This document shows, one piece after another, positions 54,641 through 63,751 of a DNA stretch of 64,000 nt (positions are counted from its first letter, which is position 1; every line of letters begins with the position of its first letter). The notes below the pieces were generated by a model that ran no database searches, was not told the DNA's origin, and saw only the letters and a list, made by a program, of their open reading frames with translations. Source of the DNA: Thiomicrorhabdus sp. (GTDB taxonomy: Bacteria; Pseudomonadota; Gammaproteobacteria; Thiomicrospirales; Thiomicrospiraceae); NCBI RefSeq assembly GCF_963662555.1, contig NZ_OY759719.1:1074985-1138984 (forward strand). Direction: 5' to 3'. The translations under genes and the position numbers were made by a program.

Positions 54641-55650
54641 TGAATATTTTAGTAACTGGTTCAGCCGGGTTTATCGGCTTTTTTGTCACTCAATCCTTAT
54701 TAAAGCAAGGTCATTCCGTCATTGGTATTGATAATTTAAATGATTATTATGATGTTTCATTAAAACAAGCACGTTTAGATTTTTTAACGCAGTTTTGCGA
54801 TGAGAATCAATTTCAAGACCAATACCAATTTATCAAAATGGATATTGCTGATAGAGAAGCGATGCATACTTTATTTGAAGAGAATCTATTTGATAGAGTC
54901 ATTCATCTAGCCGCTCAAGCTGGAGTTCGTTATTCGATACAAAACCCAAATGCCTATGTAGATTCCAACTTAATTGGTTTTGTGAATGTATTGGAAGGCT
55001 GTCGTCAGCAACAAACCGCACACTTAGTTTATGCCTCGTCGAGTTCTGTTTATGGCATGAATAGCAAGATTCCATTCTCAACCGATGATAGAGTTGATTA
55101 TCCAATCTCTTTATATGCAGCGACCAAAAAATCCAATGAATTAATGGCACATACTTATAGCCATCTCTATAACATCCCAACGACTGGATTACGTTTCTTT
55201 ACTGTATATGGTCCTTGGGGACGTCCTGATATGGCATATTTCTCATTCACTAAGAAGATATTGAATGGCGAAACCATTGATGTCTTTAACCACGGACAAA
55301 TGCAACGTGATTTTACCTATATCGACGATATTGTCGAGGGCATAGTTAGAGTCATGGAAAGAATTCCAGAAAGACAATCCAGTGAATTTTCTACAGCAGA
55401 AGCACCATACAAAATCTACAATATTGGTAACAATCAACCCATCACCTTAGAGCGATTTATTAATGCCATTGAAGATGCCGTGGGTAAAAAAGCTATTAGA
55501 AATAACCTACCCATGCAAGCAGGTGATGTGCCGAGAACCTATGCAGATGTTTCTGAATTAATGAAGGACGTCGATTTTAAGCCGTCTACAGAGATTGAAG
55601 TAGGGATAAAGCGTTTTGTTAAATGGTTCCAAGAAAGAGATATTAAATAA
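54640..55650 (+). CDS. UDP-glucuronate 4-epimerase
   Basis: Extended SDR of 336 residues that should turn UDP-glucuronate into UDP-galacturonate. [16 protein letters not shown] at the start, IGIDNLNDYYDVSLKQARLDFL (typical of GAE/CapI-type epimerases), catalytic YAATKKSNE, and GLRFFTVYGPWGRPDMAYFSFTKKI. It begins on the last base of ugd (TAATG), so the pair probably forms a UDP-GalA supply module. Confidence 0.88.
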   Translation: MNILVTGSAGFIGFFVTQSLLKQGHSVIGIDNLNDYYDVSLKQARLDFLTQFCDENQFQDQYQFIKMDIADREAMHTLFEENLFDRVIHLAAQAGVRYSIQNPNAYVDSNLIGFVNVLEGCRQQQTAHLVYASSSSVYGMNSKIPFSTDDRVDYPISLYAATKKSNELMAHTYSHLYNIPTTGLRFFTVYGPWGRPDMAYFSFTKKILNGETIDVFNHGQMQRDFTYIDDIVEGIVRVMERIPERQSSEFSTAEAPYKIYNIGNNQPITLERFINAIEDAVGKKAIRNNLPMQAGDVPRTYADVSELMKDVDFKPSTEIEVGIKRFVKWFQERDIK

Positions 55651-55707
55651 GCCTTAACATGTTATGTAAATGCTTTAATGACTAAACAGGTGCTCGGAGA
55701 AGTGAAT

Positions 55708-56697
55708 ATGAATCAGGTAAAAAAATTAAAACCAGTTTTTATTGGGGGCTCTCAGAGAAATGGAACGACGTTGCTTGGGTCATTGTTGGGAACTTCTGTT
55801 GAATCGGTGGTTACACCGGAATCTCAGTTTGTGGTTGATTTGTGGAAAGATGCTTTTCGGTCTAATCAAGAAATTCTTTCTAAGCAATTAATATTTAAAA
55901 GGCTTAAAAAGAATTTTAGATTTCATTTGTGGGAGTCGCCGATACCGAATATTTCTAATTACAAAGAAGAAATGTTTAGCTCCAAAGAATATGTAGCTTT
56001 TTTAAATGATCTTATTCAACTATATGCTTTAAAAACAAACCAAGAGAATTCAACGCACTGGATTGACCACACTCCAACGCATATTCAATATGGTTTAATA
56101 TTAAGTAAGCTCTTTCCTGAAAGTAAGTTTATTCATTTAATTAGAGATCCTAGGGCTGTAGCAGCATCTATTATTGATCGTGATTGGGGCCCAAATAACG
56201 TTAAAGACGCATCAAAGTTATGGGCTGAAAGTATTGGTTATGGTTGTGCACTTCAACAGTCTATTCCAGATAGAGTATTGGTTATTTATTATGAAGATCT
56301 ATTGTTGAGCACGGAACCTGTGCTTAAAGAAGTTTGTGATTTTATAGGTATTGAATATGCTTCTAATATGTTGGGTGGAACTGGATTTAAACTTCCTGAG
56401 TATACAAAAGAACAGCATGACCTAGTTGGTAAGTCAATTGATTCTTCAAGAATAGATGGTTGGAAAGAAAAGTTAACGGCTTCTGAAATATATGAGATTG
56501 AAGATAGGTTGTTAAGCTTAATGACAATTCATGGCTATGAAGTTTGTCAAGAAGCCAAGCCTTCTAAAGAAAGTATAAAAGAAATTCTTACTAAAGAGAT
56601 TCGAAAATTTAAAAAGAATATTGATAGGTTTCTAACCAAAAAAAAGAAAAAAAGATATAAAAAACAGTTGGCGAATGAAGCCCGTAAAAGATTTTAG
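55708..56697 (+). CDS. sulfotransferase-family protein
   Basis: A 329-residue protein with the PAPS-binding 5' phosphosulfate loop GGSQRNGTTLLGSLL at about residues 13-28 and the 3' phosphate motif IHLIRDPRAVAAS at about 145-157. Start at 55708 follows CGGAG; the frame is open ten codons further. The last 50 residues are strongly basic (FLTKKKKKRYKKQ), perhaps for membrane or polyanion contact. Position between UDP-GalA synthesis and glycosyltransferases suggests it sulfates a surface glycan. Visibly AT-richer than its upstream neighbours. Confidence 0.75.
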   Translation: MNQVKKLKPVFIGGSQRNGTTLLGSLLGTSVESVVTPESQFVVDLWKDAFRSNQEILSKQLIFKRLKKNFRFHLWESPIPNISNYKEEMFSSKEYVAFLNDLIQLYALKTNQENSTHWIDHTPTHIQYGLILSKLFPESKFIHLIRDPRAVAASIIDRDWGPNNVKDASKLWAESIGYGCALQQSIPDRVLVIYYEDLLLSTEPVLKEVCDFIGIEYASNMLGGTGFKLPEYTKEQHDLVGKSIDSSRIDGWKEKLTASEIYEIEDRLLSLMTIHGYEVCQEAKPSKESIKEILTKEIRKFKKNIDRFLTKKKKKRYKKQLANEARKRF

Positions 56698-56814
56698 AGA
56701 AACGGGTTCTAAGAAAAATGAAAGTTCAATAGAAAGATTCAAGAAACTTAACTTTTATGCTTTTTAAGCAAAGTATTTAATAAAAGGTATAGGCTTGAAA
56801 TATAAGATGGAAAT

Positions 56815-57864
56815 ATGAAAAAAATAGGATTTTTGTTAGGCTCTCTAGCTGGAGCTGGTGCTGAAAAAACGATATTAACGCTTGCAAGCAAACTTTATGA
56901 ATTAGGAAATCAAGTGCATTTAGTTGTTTTAAAAAATGCAAAAGACTATAAAGTTGTTGAGGGATTAAATATTCACGTTGTAACGGATTATGCAAAAAAT
57001 GAAAATAAAGGGTTATCAGAAATTGCTAAAGAGATTGGAATGCTAGATTTATTCGTGACCAGTAGAGCAGAATATTATGAGGCATTAACTGCAAAACAAC
57101 GTTTTTGTTCAGTACATATTACGCCAACAGCTTGGTTAAAAAAACGTAACTTTTTCTTTAAATGGAAAACATTAATTCAAACTATTAAGTTAAAACATAA
57201 ATTTGCTAATAAAAATTTGATTGCACTTTCTGAGGGCATAAAAACAGATTTGGTTGATAACTTAGATGTCGATGAGAAGCGAATTACGGTTATAAATAAT
57301 CCGTTTGATATTGCAAAAATACAAAATCAAGCGTTAGAGCATTTTGAACAATCTAAAGAAGTTGGTGAATATATTGTCTATGTTTCGGCTTTGATACCAC
57401 GTAAAAGACATTCTGATTTATTTCATGCTTTTAGCAAAATGCAGAATAAAAGTATTAAATTGGTTTTGGTAGGTAAAGGGGCACTTAAAGAGCGTTTAGA
57501 AAATTTAGCTAAGCAGCTTAAAATAGATGATAGGGTTGTTTTTTGGCCGTGGGATCCAAATCCTTATCGTTTAATTAAAAATGCGAGATTGTCTGTTTTA
57601 GTCTCTGAAGCAGAAGGGTTACCTAGAGTATTAATAGAGTCAATAATTATTGGTACTAAAGTAGTTTCAACTGATTGTCCATCAGGGCCTAATGAGGTGT
57701 TATTAGGTGAAAACTCCAAATACCTTGTACCTATCGGTGATGTCAATAAGTTGAGCCTAGTTCTCGATGATGCTCTTATTAATAATGAGCAACAAATATT
57801 TGACTTTGATAGGTTTGATGCAACTAAAGTAGCTAAGGCTTATGAGGGCTTAATTAATGATTAA
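56815..57864 (+). CDS. family 4 glycosyltransferase
   Basis: GT-B retaining glycosyltransferase of 349 residues. MKKIGFLLGSLAGAGAEKTILTLASKL is the acceptor-domain start; VSALIPRKRHSDLFHAF begins the donor domain and SEAEGLPRVLIES gives the EX7E catalytic signature at about 263-273, followed by DCPSGPNEVLL. AT-rich like the sulfotransferase. Overlaps the ligase gene by eight bases. Sugar specificity unknown. Confidence 0.88.
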   Translation: MKKIGFLLGSLAGAGAEKTILTLASKLYELGNQVHLVVLKNAKDYKVVEGLNIHVVTDYAKNENKGLSEIAKEIGMLDLFVTSRAEYYEALTAKQRFCSVHITPTAWLKKRNFFFKWKTLIQTIKLKHKFANKNLIALSEGIKTDLVDNLDVDEKRITVINNPFDIAKIQNQALEHFEQSKEVGEYIVYVSALIPRKRHSDLFHAFSKMQNKSIKLVLVGKGALKERLENLAKQLKIDDRVVFWPWDPNPYRLIKNARLSVLVSEAEGLPRVLIESIIIGTKVVSTDCPSGPNEVLLGENSKYLVPIGDVNKLSLVLDDALINNEQQIFDFDRFDATKVAKAYEGLIND

Positions 57865-59062
57865 ATTGATGCCCATTTTGGCAATTTTAGCATTAGTATT
57901 TAGTGGCGTTCTTCATAGAAGTGTTGATGCGATTTATCTATTAATATTCTTTGTTGGAATGTATGCTCTATATATAAAAAAAAAGAATTTACCTTCTGAG
58001 CTTAAAGTGTTCTATGTACTCGCTTTGACGTTAATATTTATTATCAGCTCTTCCATTCTTATGCATGATTGGCATACTTTTTTTCAATGGCGGTTTACGG
58101 CATTCCAGTTGTTGCTTTTTATACCTTTAATTGGAATGTTTGCATCTTTTGCTTTTAATTCAGAAGAGATTTTTTGGAAAACATTAATTATTTCGGCTTT
58201 GTATAGCATTTTTTGGCTTTGCCTTGTCCTTTTGAATTGGCCCGTAACGCGAGATACTGGTTATTTATCAGATGCGATTAATCGCGGCAATATGGGTATG
58301 CTATTTGGTTTAATGGCAATGGTTTCATTTTTTGCTTTACCAAGTAAAGTTTGGAAAACTTTAGCTGTATTAGGTTTTATTAGTGGTGTTGCACTTAGTC
58401 TTATTTCGGGGTCAAGAGGTGGATGGCTTGCACTCTTGATTTCTATGTTTACATTGACCTTTATTTTTTATCGTTTTGGTAAAAAAATAGAGTTTAAAAG
58501 TTTAGTTTATATTCAACTGTTTTTAACGATTTGTTTGATTGTTTTTTGGGAAGAACTGCCTATTCAACAAAGAGTAGATCAAGTATTTGTTGATATAAAT
58601 AATTACTTAGATGGTAATCCCTATTCATCAGTTGGTTATCGCTTTGAGTTATGGAAGGCATCTTATTACGCATTTTTAGAAAAACCTCTGTTTGGTTGGG
58701 GATGGACAAATTTTAATGTTGCTAAAGAGTTTGTCTTTAATGAGGGTGATATTGCAGCCATAAGGGATTTTGGACACCCTCATAATCAATATTTCCTGTT
58801 TTTAGTAGAAACTGGATTGGTAGGGCTTCTCTCACTGTTAGCCTTTATGCTTTGGCCTTTTTTTGTTGCTATTCGATATATAAAACAAACTAAAGAGTTT
58901 AATAACACTATATATTTAGCTATTTTGGTAATGGTTGTTACAGAATCAATTCTAGAATTTTCATTAACAGATGATACTTTTTCTCAAAAATACTTCATTT
59001 TTGTCTTTATTTTTATTTCTTCATTCTTTTTATTTAATAACAGTAAAAAGAAATTAGCATAG
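57857..59062 (+). CDS. waaL: O-antigen ligase / Wzy_C-family membrane protein
   Basis: A 401-residue polytopic inner-membrane protein, about ten hydrophobic segments, with the Wzy_C-type periplasmic loop GWGWTNFNVAKEF..GHPHNQYFLFLVETGLVGLLS, where the His residues are those needed in WaaL. It would attach undecaprenyl-linked glycan to lipid A-core in the periplasm; WaaL and Wzy polymerases are hard to tell apart by sequence, so the symbol is tentative. It overlaps the GT4 gene and lies 16 bases before the next. Confidence 0.75.
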   Translation: MIKLMPILAILALVFSGVLHRSVDAIYLLIFFVGMYALYIKKKNLPSELKVFYVLALTLIFIISSSILMHDWHTFFQWRFTAFQLLLFIPLIGMFASFAFNSEEIFWKTLIISALYSIFWLCLVLLNWPVTRDTGYLSDAINRGNMGMLFGLMAMVSFFALPSKVWKTLAVLGFISGVALSLISGSRGGWLALLISMFTLTFIFYRFGKKIEFKSLVYIQLFLTICLIVFWEELPIQQRVDQVFVDINNYLDGNPYSSVGYRFELWKASYYAFLEKPLFGWGWTNFNVAKEFVFNEGDIAAIRDFGHPHNQYFLFLVETGLVGLLSLLAFMLWPFFVAIRYIKQTKEFNNTIYLAILVMVVTESILEFSLTDDTFSQKYFIFVFIFISSFFLFNNSKKKLA

Positions 59063-59078
59063 TTAGGTAAATTATTTT

Positions 59079-60854
59079 ATGGATGTTTTTGCTCTTGTTC
59101 CGGTAAAACTTTTTTTTGCTATTGGATTGATTTATTTGTCGGTTAAGTTTTATCAAGATTGTCGATCAAGAAATCATCATTTAGTATTTTGGAGTTTTTT
59201 AATAAGTACTATTTCGGCTGTTATTTTAGCAATCTTTTCTATAGGTAAAGTATATCCATATGGATTTGTAATAGATGTTGCAACTGGCTTTTTGATTGCA
59301 ATCTTATTAATTTGGCTTGAATCTAAAATCAAAAACTACATGTTAAGAGTCCTTGTGGTATTTGTCACAATATTTGCATTATCCTTAATGCCTTTATTTT
59401 ATATTCAGCATTTATTTTTAGTGGGAGCTGTAGTAAATTCTGATAGTTTTATAGCAATTTTTCAAACTAATTTCCACGAAGCTATAGAGTATGTAGCATC
59501 TTTTGCATCACCTATAATGGTGGTTGTTTTCTTATTGTTTTTTTATCTTACATATGTCTATTCAAAGAAATACGTTAAAAAAGATAAAGAGGCCTTTAGT
59601 AGAAATGAAATGATACGTTATTTTGTTTTTTTGGTATTAACGTTGTTAATCGTTCCTGATGAAAAAGGATTATATACTTATCCTTTTATTACATATGCTT
59701 CTTATAGTAAGGAGCTGGATACGGTTAAACAAAGGCAAAAAACGTATTCTAATGCATCGCAAGACATGGATATTAAAGCTGACAAAAAAAATAAAGGCGA
59801 AACATATATTTTGGTGATTGGAGAATCATTAAATAAACATCATATGTCGTCATATGGGTATAAAATAGAAACCACACCATTTTTAGATAAAGAAAGAAAA
59901 AGAGATGATACAGTCTTTCTTGAAAGAGCCTTTGCTAACTATCCAGGTACAATGGCAGCATTGTCATTAGCTATGACTGAGGCAAATCAATATAACAAAA
60001 AGAAATATGCAGATTCGGTGGGAATTGTTCAAGTTTTTAATAATGCCGGTTTTAATACTATTTGGTTAGGGAATCAACCATTGTCAAATAGTTATGATAT
60101 GGTTCTAGGTTATATTGCAAATCATGTTAACGAAAAACATTTAACATTTGATCGAAAATTTACAACTATGTCTGATAGTAGACAAAAGCCAGATGGTGTT
60201 TTATTACCGCTCCTAAAAGAGACTTTTGCTAAACTTGATTCTTCAAAAAACAACGTTATTTTTATACACTTAATGGGGAATCATACACACTACTGCAAGC
60301 GCTATCCTCCAGAGTTTGAAAAGTTCAAAATACCATTTACTGAAAAACTTTGGTTTAATCTTGTGGCTGGTGGAACAGGCCATGCACAACAGTGCTACGA
60401 CAATAGTGTTTTATATAATGACTATCTAATTGACAAAATTCAAAGTCAATTAAAAACATTTTTAGGTAATGATAAAAGTGGTGGTCTAATGTATTTTTCA
60501 GATCATTCAGACGATATTGCTCGTGGTATAGGGCATTCTTCTGCTAATTTTTCCTATGATATGGTAGAAATTCCCACCATATTTTGGGCATCACCAGAAT
60601 ACAAAAAACAATACTTAACTAAGTTTAAAAATTTACAAAATAACAGTAATAAACTATTTTCTAATGACTTGGTTTTTGATTCATTTATTGGTTTTTCTGG
60701 TATTAATCTTAATGCCGAACATTACTGTAATAAATGTGATATAACAAATGAAGCTTATACTTTATCTGCGGAAGATGCCAGAACAATGCATGGTAAATTA
60801 CCTTATGCAACTGATAAAAATCCTTTTTATAAGCAGAAAAATAATAACCAATGA
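59079..60854 (+). CDS. second phosphoethanolamine transferase (sulfatase-fold)
   Basis: A 591-residue inner-membrane protein with about five N-terminal membrane segments to residue 210, then a periplasmic sulfatase-fold domain: YILVIGESLNKHHMSSYGYKIETTPFL, NYPGTMAALS (candidate nucleophile Thr), HLMGNHTHYCKRYPPEF and MYFSDHSDD. It differs clearly from the first transferase at 46209, which suggests a different acceptor, perhaps core heptose. Cysteine-rich C-terminus (HYCNKCD). Overlaps the YdiJ-like gene by four bases. AT-rich. Confidence 0.8.
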   Translation: MDVFALVPVKLFFAIGLIYLSVKFYQDCRSRNHHLVFWSFLISTISAVILAIFSIGKVYPYGFVIDVATGFLIAILLIWLESKIKNYMLRVLVVFVTIFALSLMPLFYIQHLFLVGAVVNSDSFIAIFQTNFHEAIEYVASFASPIMVVVFLLFFYLTYVYSKKYVKKDKEAFSRNEMIRYFVFLVLTLLIVPDEKGLYTYPFITYASYSKELDTVKQRQKTYSNASQDMDIKADKKNKGETYILVIGESLNKHHMSSYGYKIETTPFLDKERKRDDTVFLERAFANYPGTMAALSLAMTEANQYNKKKYADSVGIVQVFNNAGFNTIWLGNQPLSNSYDMVLGYIANHVNEKHLTFDRKFTTMSDSRQKPDGVLLPLLKETFAKLDSSKNNVIFIHLMGNHTHYCKRYPPEFEKFKIPFTEKLWFNLVAGGTGHAQQCYDNSVLYNDYLIDKIQSQLKTFLGNDKSGGLMYFSDHSDDIARGIGHSSANFSYDMVEIPTIFWASPEYKKQYLTKFKNLQNNSNKLFSNDLVFDSFIGFSGINLNAEHYCNKCDITNEAYTLSAEDARTMHGKLPYATDKNPFYKQKNNNQ

Positions 60855-63724
60855 TAGCTGATGCATCTGTCTATGAGTTAAAGACCCTTCTTATTGAAGT
60901 ACCAAAGAATGGCCAAGTTTTATCTGAGCTTGTTCATAAGCATTTAGTTTCTCATCAATCATTAACAATGCGAGCAGGCGGTACCTCTTTAGGTGGTCAG
61001 GCGATTGGTTCAGGCGTTGTTATTGATGTTTCTAAGCATCTGACTAATATTCTTGATTATCAGCCTGATTTACGTGAGATTACTGTTGAACCTGGCGTAA
61101 TTCAGGATGATTTGAATGATTTTGTAAATGCGGATGGTTTAAGGTTTGCACCAGATACATCAACCTCTAACCGTGCGATGATTGGAGGCATGATTGGTAA
61201 TAACTCTTGTGGCTCTTACTCAGTTTATTACGGTACTACGCGTGAGCATGTTAAGGCGTTAGAGGTAATTTTAGCCGATGGTTCTGAAGCGTATTTTGGC
61301 CCTCTCACTGCAAAACAGCTGCATGATAAATTGAATCAACAAGATTTTGAAGGCAGTATTTATCGAACTGTGATGCGTTTGTTAGAAACCCATGGCAAAC
61401 AAATTCTAGAACACTTTCCTCACCCCTCCATAAAACGCCGCAATACCGGCTATGCTTTAGACGAGCTTTATCGTCATCATCAACCATTTAATCCGAATGG
61501 AAAACCGTTTAATTTAGCCCCTCTGATTTGCGGTAGCGAAGGTACTTTGGCGGTGGTTAAAACGGCCACGTTAAATTTGGTTACCCAACCTAAACACAGA
61601 CAGCTTTTGTGTGCTCAGTTTGATTCGATTGAATCGGCAATGCAGGTGGTGTCAGAGTTACTTGAGTTTGAACCAGCGGCGATTGAGTTAATTGATAAAG
61701 CGACGCTTGATGGAACTAAGGCTAATATTCACCAACAACAGAATCGTTTTTGGATTGAAGGTGATCCACAAGCCGTTTTAGTTTGTGAATGGTTTGCAGA
61801 TAATCAAGCAGATTTAAATCATCAAATGTTAAATTACCAGGCCTGGTTACTTAAAAACGGTGCTTATGCGTCGCCAATTATTGATGCCAAACAAGCGGCA
61901 AAAGTTTGGGAGGTTCGTAAAGCGGGCTTAGGGATGTTAATGGGCAAAGTCACGCGTAAAAAAGCCGTTGCGGTAATCGAAGATGCGGCTGTTCCAGTTA
62001 AAAATCTATTTGATTACTTTAGCGATGTTCAATCCTTAATGGCAGAGTTAGAAGTAGGTTGTGTTTATTACGGCCATGCTTCAGTAGGGTTGATTCATCT
62101 TCGCCCAGAAATTGATTTGGCAACCGAAGAGGGTAAGCAACTTTTTAGAACCATTGCCGAACGAAACTCTAAATTAGTTAAAAAATACCGTGGAGCGATT
62201 TCAGGCGAGCACGGTGATGGTCGCATTCGAGCTCCGTTTATTAAAGAACAAGTTGGTGAACAGGTTTATGCGTATTTGCTGGAGCTGAAACGGGCATTTG
62301 ACCCTCATAATTTATTGAATCCGGGCGTGATTATTGGCGATATGCCCATTACCGATAATTTGCGAGCGGATAGACAACCGCAAAAATTGATTGAGACTAA
62401 ATTTGATTGGTCGAGAGATCTCTCTTTAATGGATGCGGTTGAAAAATGTAATGGTGCTGGAGCTTGCAGAAAGTCGGCAGGCCGTGGCGTGATGTGCCCG
62501 TCGTATCAAGCAACACGTGAAGAAAACTACTCTACCAGAGGGCGAAGCAATTTACTGCGTTTTGCTTTAACGGAACCCAATCCACAAAAAGCCTTATCTC
62601 AAGCGGAACTACAAGATGCCTTAGAGATGTGTTTAGGTTGCAAAGCGTGTAAAACAGAATGCCCAGCTAATGTAGATATGGCAAAACTGAAAGCTGAAGT
62701 GTTGTATCAAACACAAGGATTGTCACTTTCTAATTGGATTTTTGCCAACTACGGATTTATTTTAAAACAGGCTAAAAATTGGCCTAATACCTTTAATTGG
62801 TTGCAATCTTTATCGGCAATCAAGGCCTTAATGCAGGTAGATAAACGCAGAACTTTGCCTAAGGCACATTCATCAAATCTAGCTGAATGGTGGAATTACT
62901 TGTCTTTTAAAGAACTAAACAAAACTCAATCATCTATAGTTAAAACAAAAGTTTGGGTGCTGTGTGATCTATATAGTCAGTATCAAGAGCCTAGAGTTGG
63001 GCAAGCGGTTTTAGAGGTTTTGCATCATTTTGGTTTAGAGGTAATACCAGTTTATTTGCAGCATTCGCCAAGAGCTTTGATTAGTAAAGGGCTTTTAAAA
63101 CAAGCTAGAAAAGCGTTATTAGAAACGGTGTTTGCGATGCAAGAGTATCAACCTCAAGATTTGATCGTGGGAATTGAGCCTTCTGAGTTGTTGGTTTGGC
63201 GAGATGAAGCAAAAGATTTACTGAATAATATTGTGTTTGAAGATAACCAGGCCTGGTTAATTCATAAAGAGAGTAATAGCCCGAATAATACTAAAAATAA
63301 AACACTGGGTTTACGCAGCATCCTTTCATTTGAAGAGCTGGTTCTTAAATTGAACGCACAAGCGATGTTGCCTGAGTTAAAGGCAATCAACAAAATCCTT
63401 TGGTTGCATGTACATTGTCATCAAAAGGCTTTAGCAAAACCGATTGACTCACAAAATGCACTGAAATTAATACCAGGTCTTGAAGTTAAGATGATTCCAT
63501 CAGGGTGCTGTGGGATGTCTGGTGAATTTGGTTATAAACATTATGAGGTGTCTAAAACGATTGCTAATCAAGTTTTATTACCAACACTAGAACAAGCTCA
63601 AGCGGATGACTTGATTGTGGCAACGGGAACCAGTTGCCGACATCAGTTAGAAGATTTGGGTCAATATCAATCACTGCATATAGCTCAAGTCTTTGCTATG
63701 GCGTTAAATGAATCACAATTCTAA
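60851..63724 (+). CDS. ydiJ: YdiJ-type FAD/FeS D-2-hydroxyacid dehydrogenase
   Basis: A 957-residue fusion of an FAD oxidase (about 1-490; TMRAGGTSLGGQAIGSGVVID, GGMIGNNSCGSYSVYYGTTREHV, GEHGDGRIRAPF) and a GlpC-like FeS domain (CNGAGACRKSAGRGVMC and CLGCKACKTECPANVDM, then CCG motif GCCGMSGEFGYK). Relatives oxidise D-lactate or D-2-hydroxyglutarate and pass electrons to quinone. It overlaps the transferase gene by ATGA though metabolically unrelated. Contains two exact palindromes (YQAWL and NQAWL). Confidence 0.88.
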   Translation: MIADASVYELKTLLIEVPKNGQVLSELVHKHLVSHQSLTMRAGGTSLGGQAIGSGVVIDVSKHLTNILDYQPDLREITVEPGVIQDDLNDFVNADGLRFAPDTSTSNRAMIGGMIGNNSCGSYSVYYGTTREHVKALEVILADGSEAYFGPLTAKQLHDKLNQQDFEGSIYRTVMRLLETHGKQILEHFPHPSIKRRNTGYALDELYRHHQPFNPNGKPFNLAPLICGSEGTLAVVKTATLNLVTQPKHRQLLCAQFDSIESAMQVVSELLEFEPAAIELIDKATLDGTKANIHQQQNRFWIEGDPQAVLVCEWFADNQADLNHQMLNYQAWLLKNGAYASPIIDAKQAAKVWEVRKAGLGMLMGKVTRKKAVAVIEDAAVPVKNLFDYFSDVQSLMAELEVGCVYYGHASVGLIHLRPEIDLATEEGKQLFRTIAERNSKLVKKYRGAISGEHGDGRIRAPFIKEQVGEQVYAYLLELKRAFDPHNLLNPGVIIGDMPITDNLRADRQPQKLIETKFDWSRDLSLMDAVEKCNGAGACRKSAGRGVMCPSYQATREENYSTRGRSNLLRFALTEPNPQKALSQAELQDALEMCLGCKACKTECPANVDMAKLKAEVLYQTQGLSLSNWIFANYGFILKQAKNWPNTFNWLQSLSAIKALMQVDKRRTLPKAHSSNLAEWWNYLSFKELNKTQSSIVKTKVWVLCDLYSQYQEPRVGQAVLEVLHHFGLEVIPVYLQHSPRALISKGLLKQARKALLETVFAMQEYQPQDLIVGIEPSELLVWRDEAKDLLNNIVFEDNQAWLIHKESNSPNNTKNKTLGLRSILSFEELVLKLNAQAMLPELKAINKILWLHVHCHQKALAKPIDSQNALKLIPGLEVKMIPSGCCGMSGEFGYKHYEVSKTIANQVLLPTLEQAQADDLIVATGTSCRHQLEDLGQYQSLHIAQVFAMALNESQF
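61836..61847. repeat. dispersed palindrome ACCAGGCCTGGT (exact)
   Basis: Inside ydiJ, read as YQAWL. Confidence 0.9.
63246..63257. repeat. dispersed palindrome ACCAGGCCTGGT (exact)
   Basis: Inside ydiJ, read as NQAWL. Confidence 0.9.
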
Positions 63725-63751
63725 GAATATAATCAATAATTCAAAGTAGAT

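Noticed and set aside
56777-56995. Minus-strand frame at the GT4 start
   Set aside because: Opposite to a clear glycosyltransferase gene; shadow frame.
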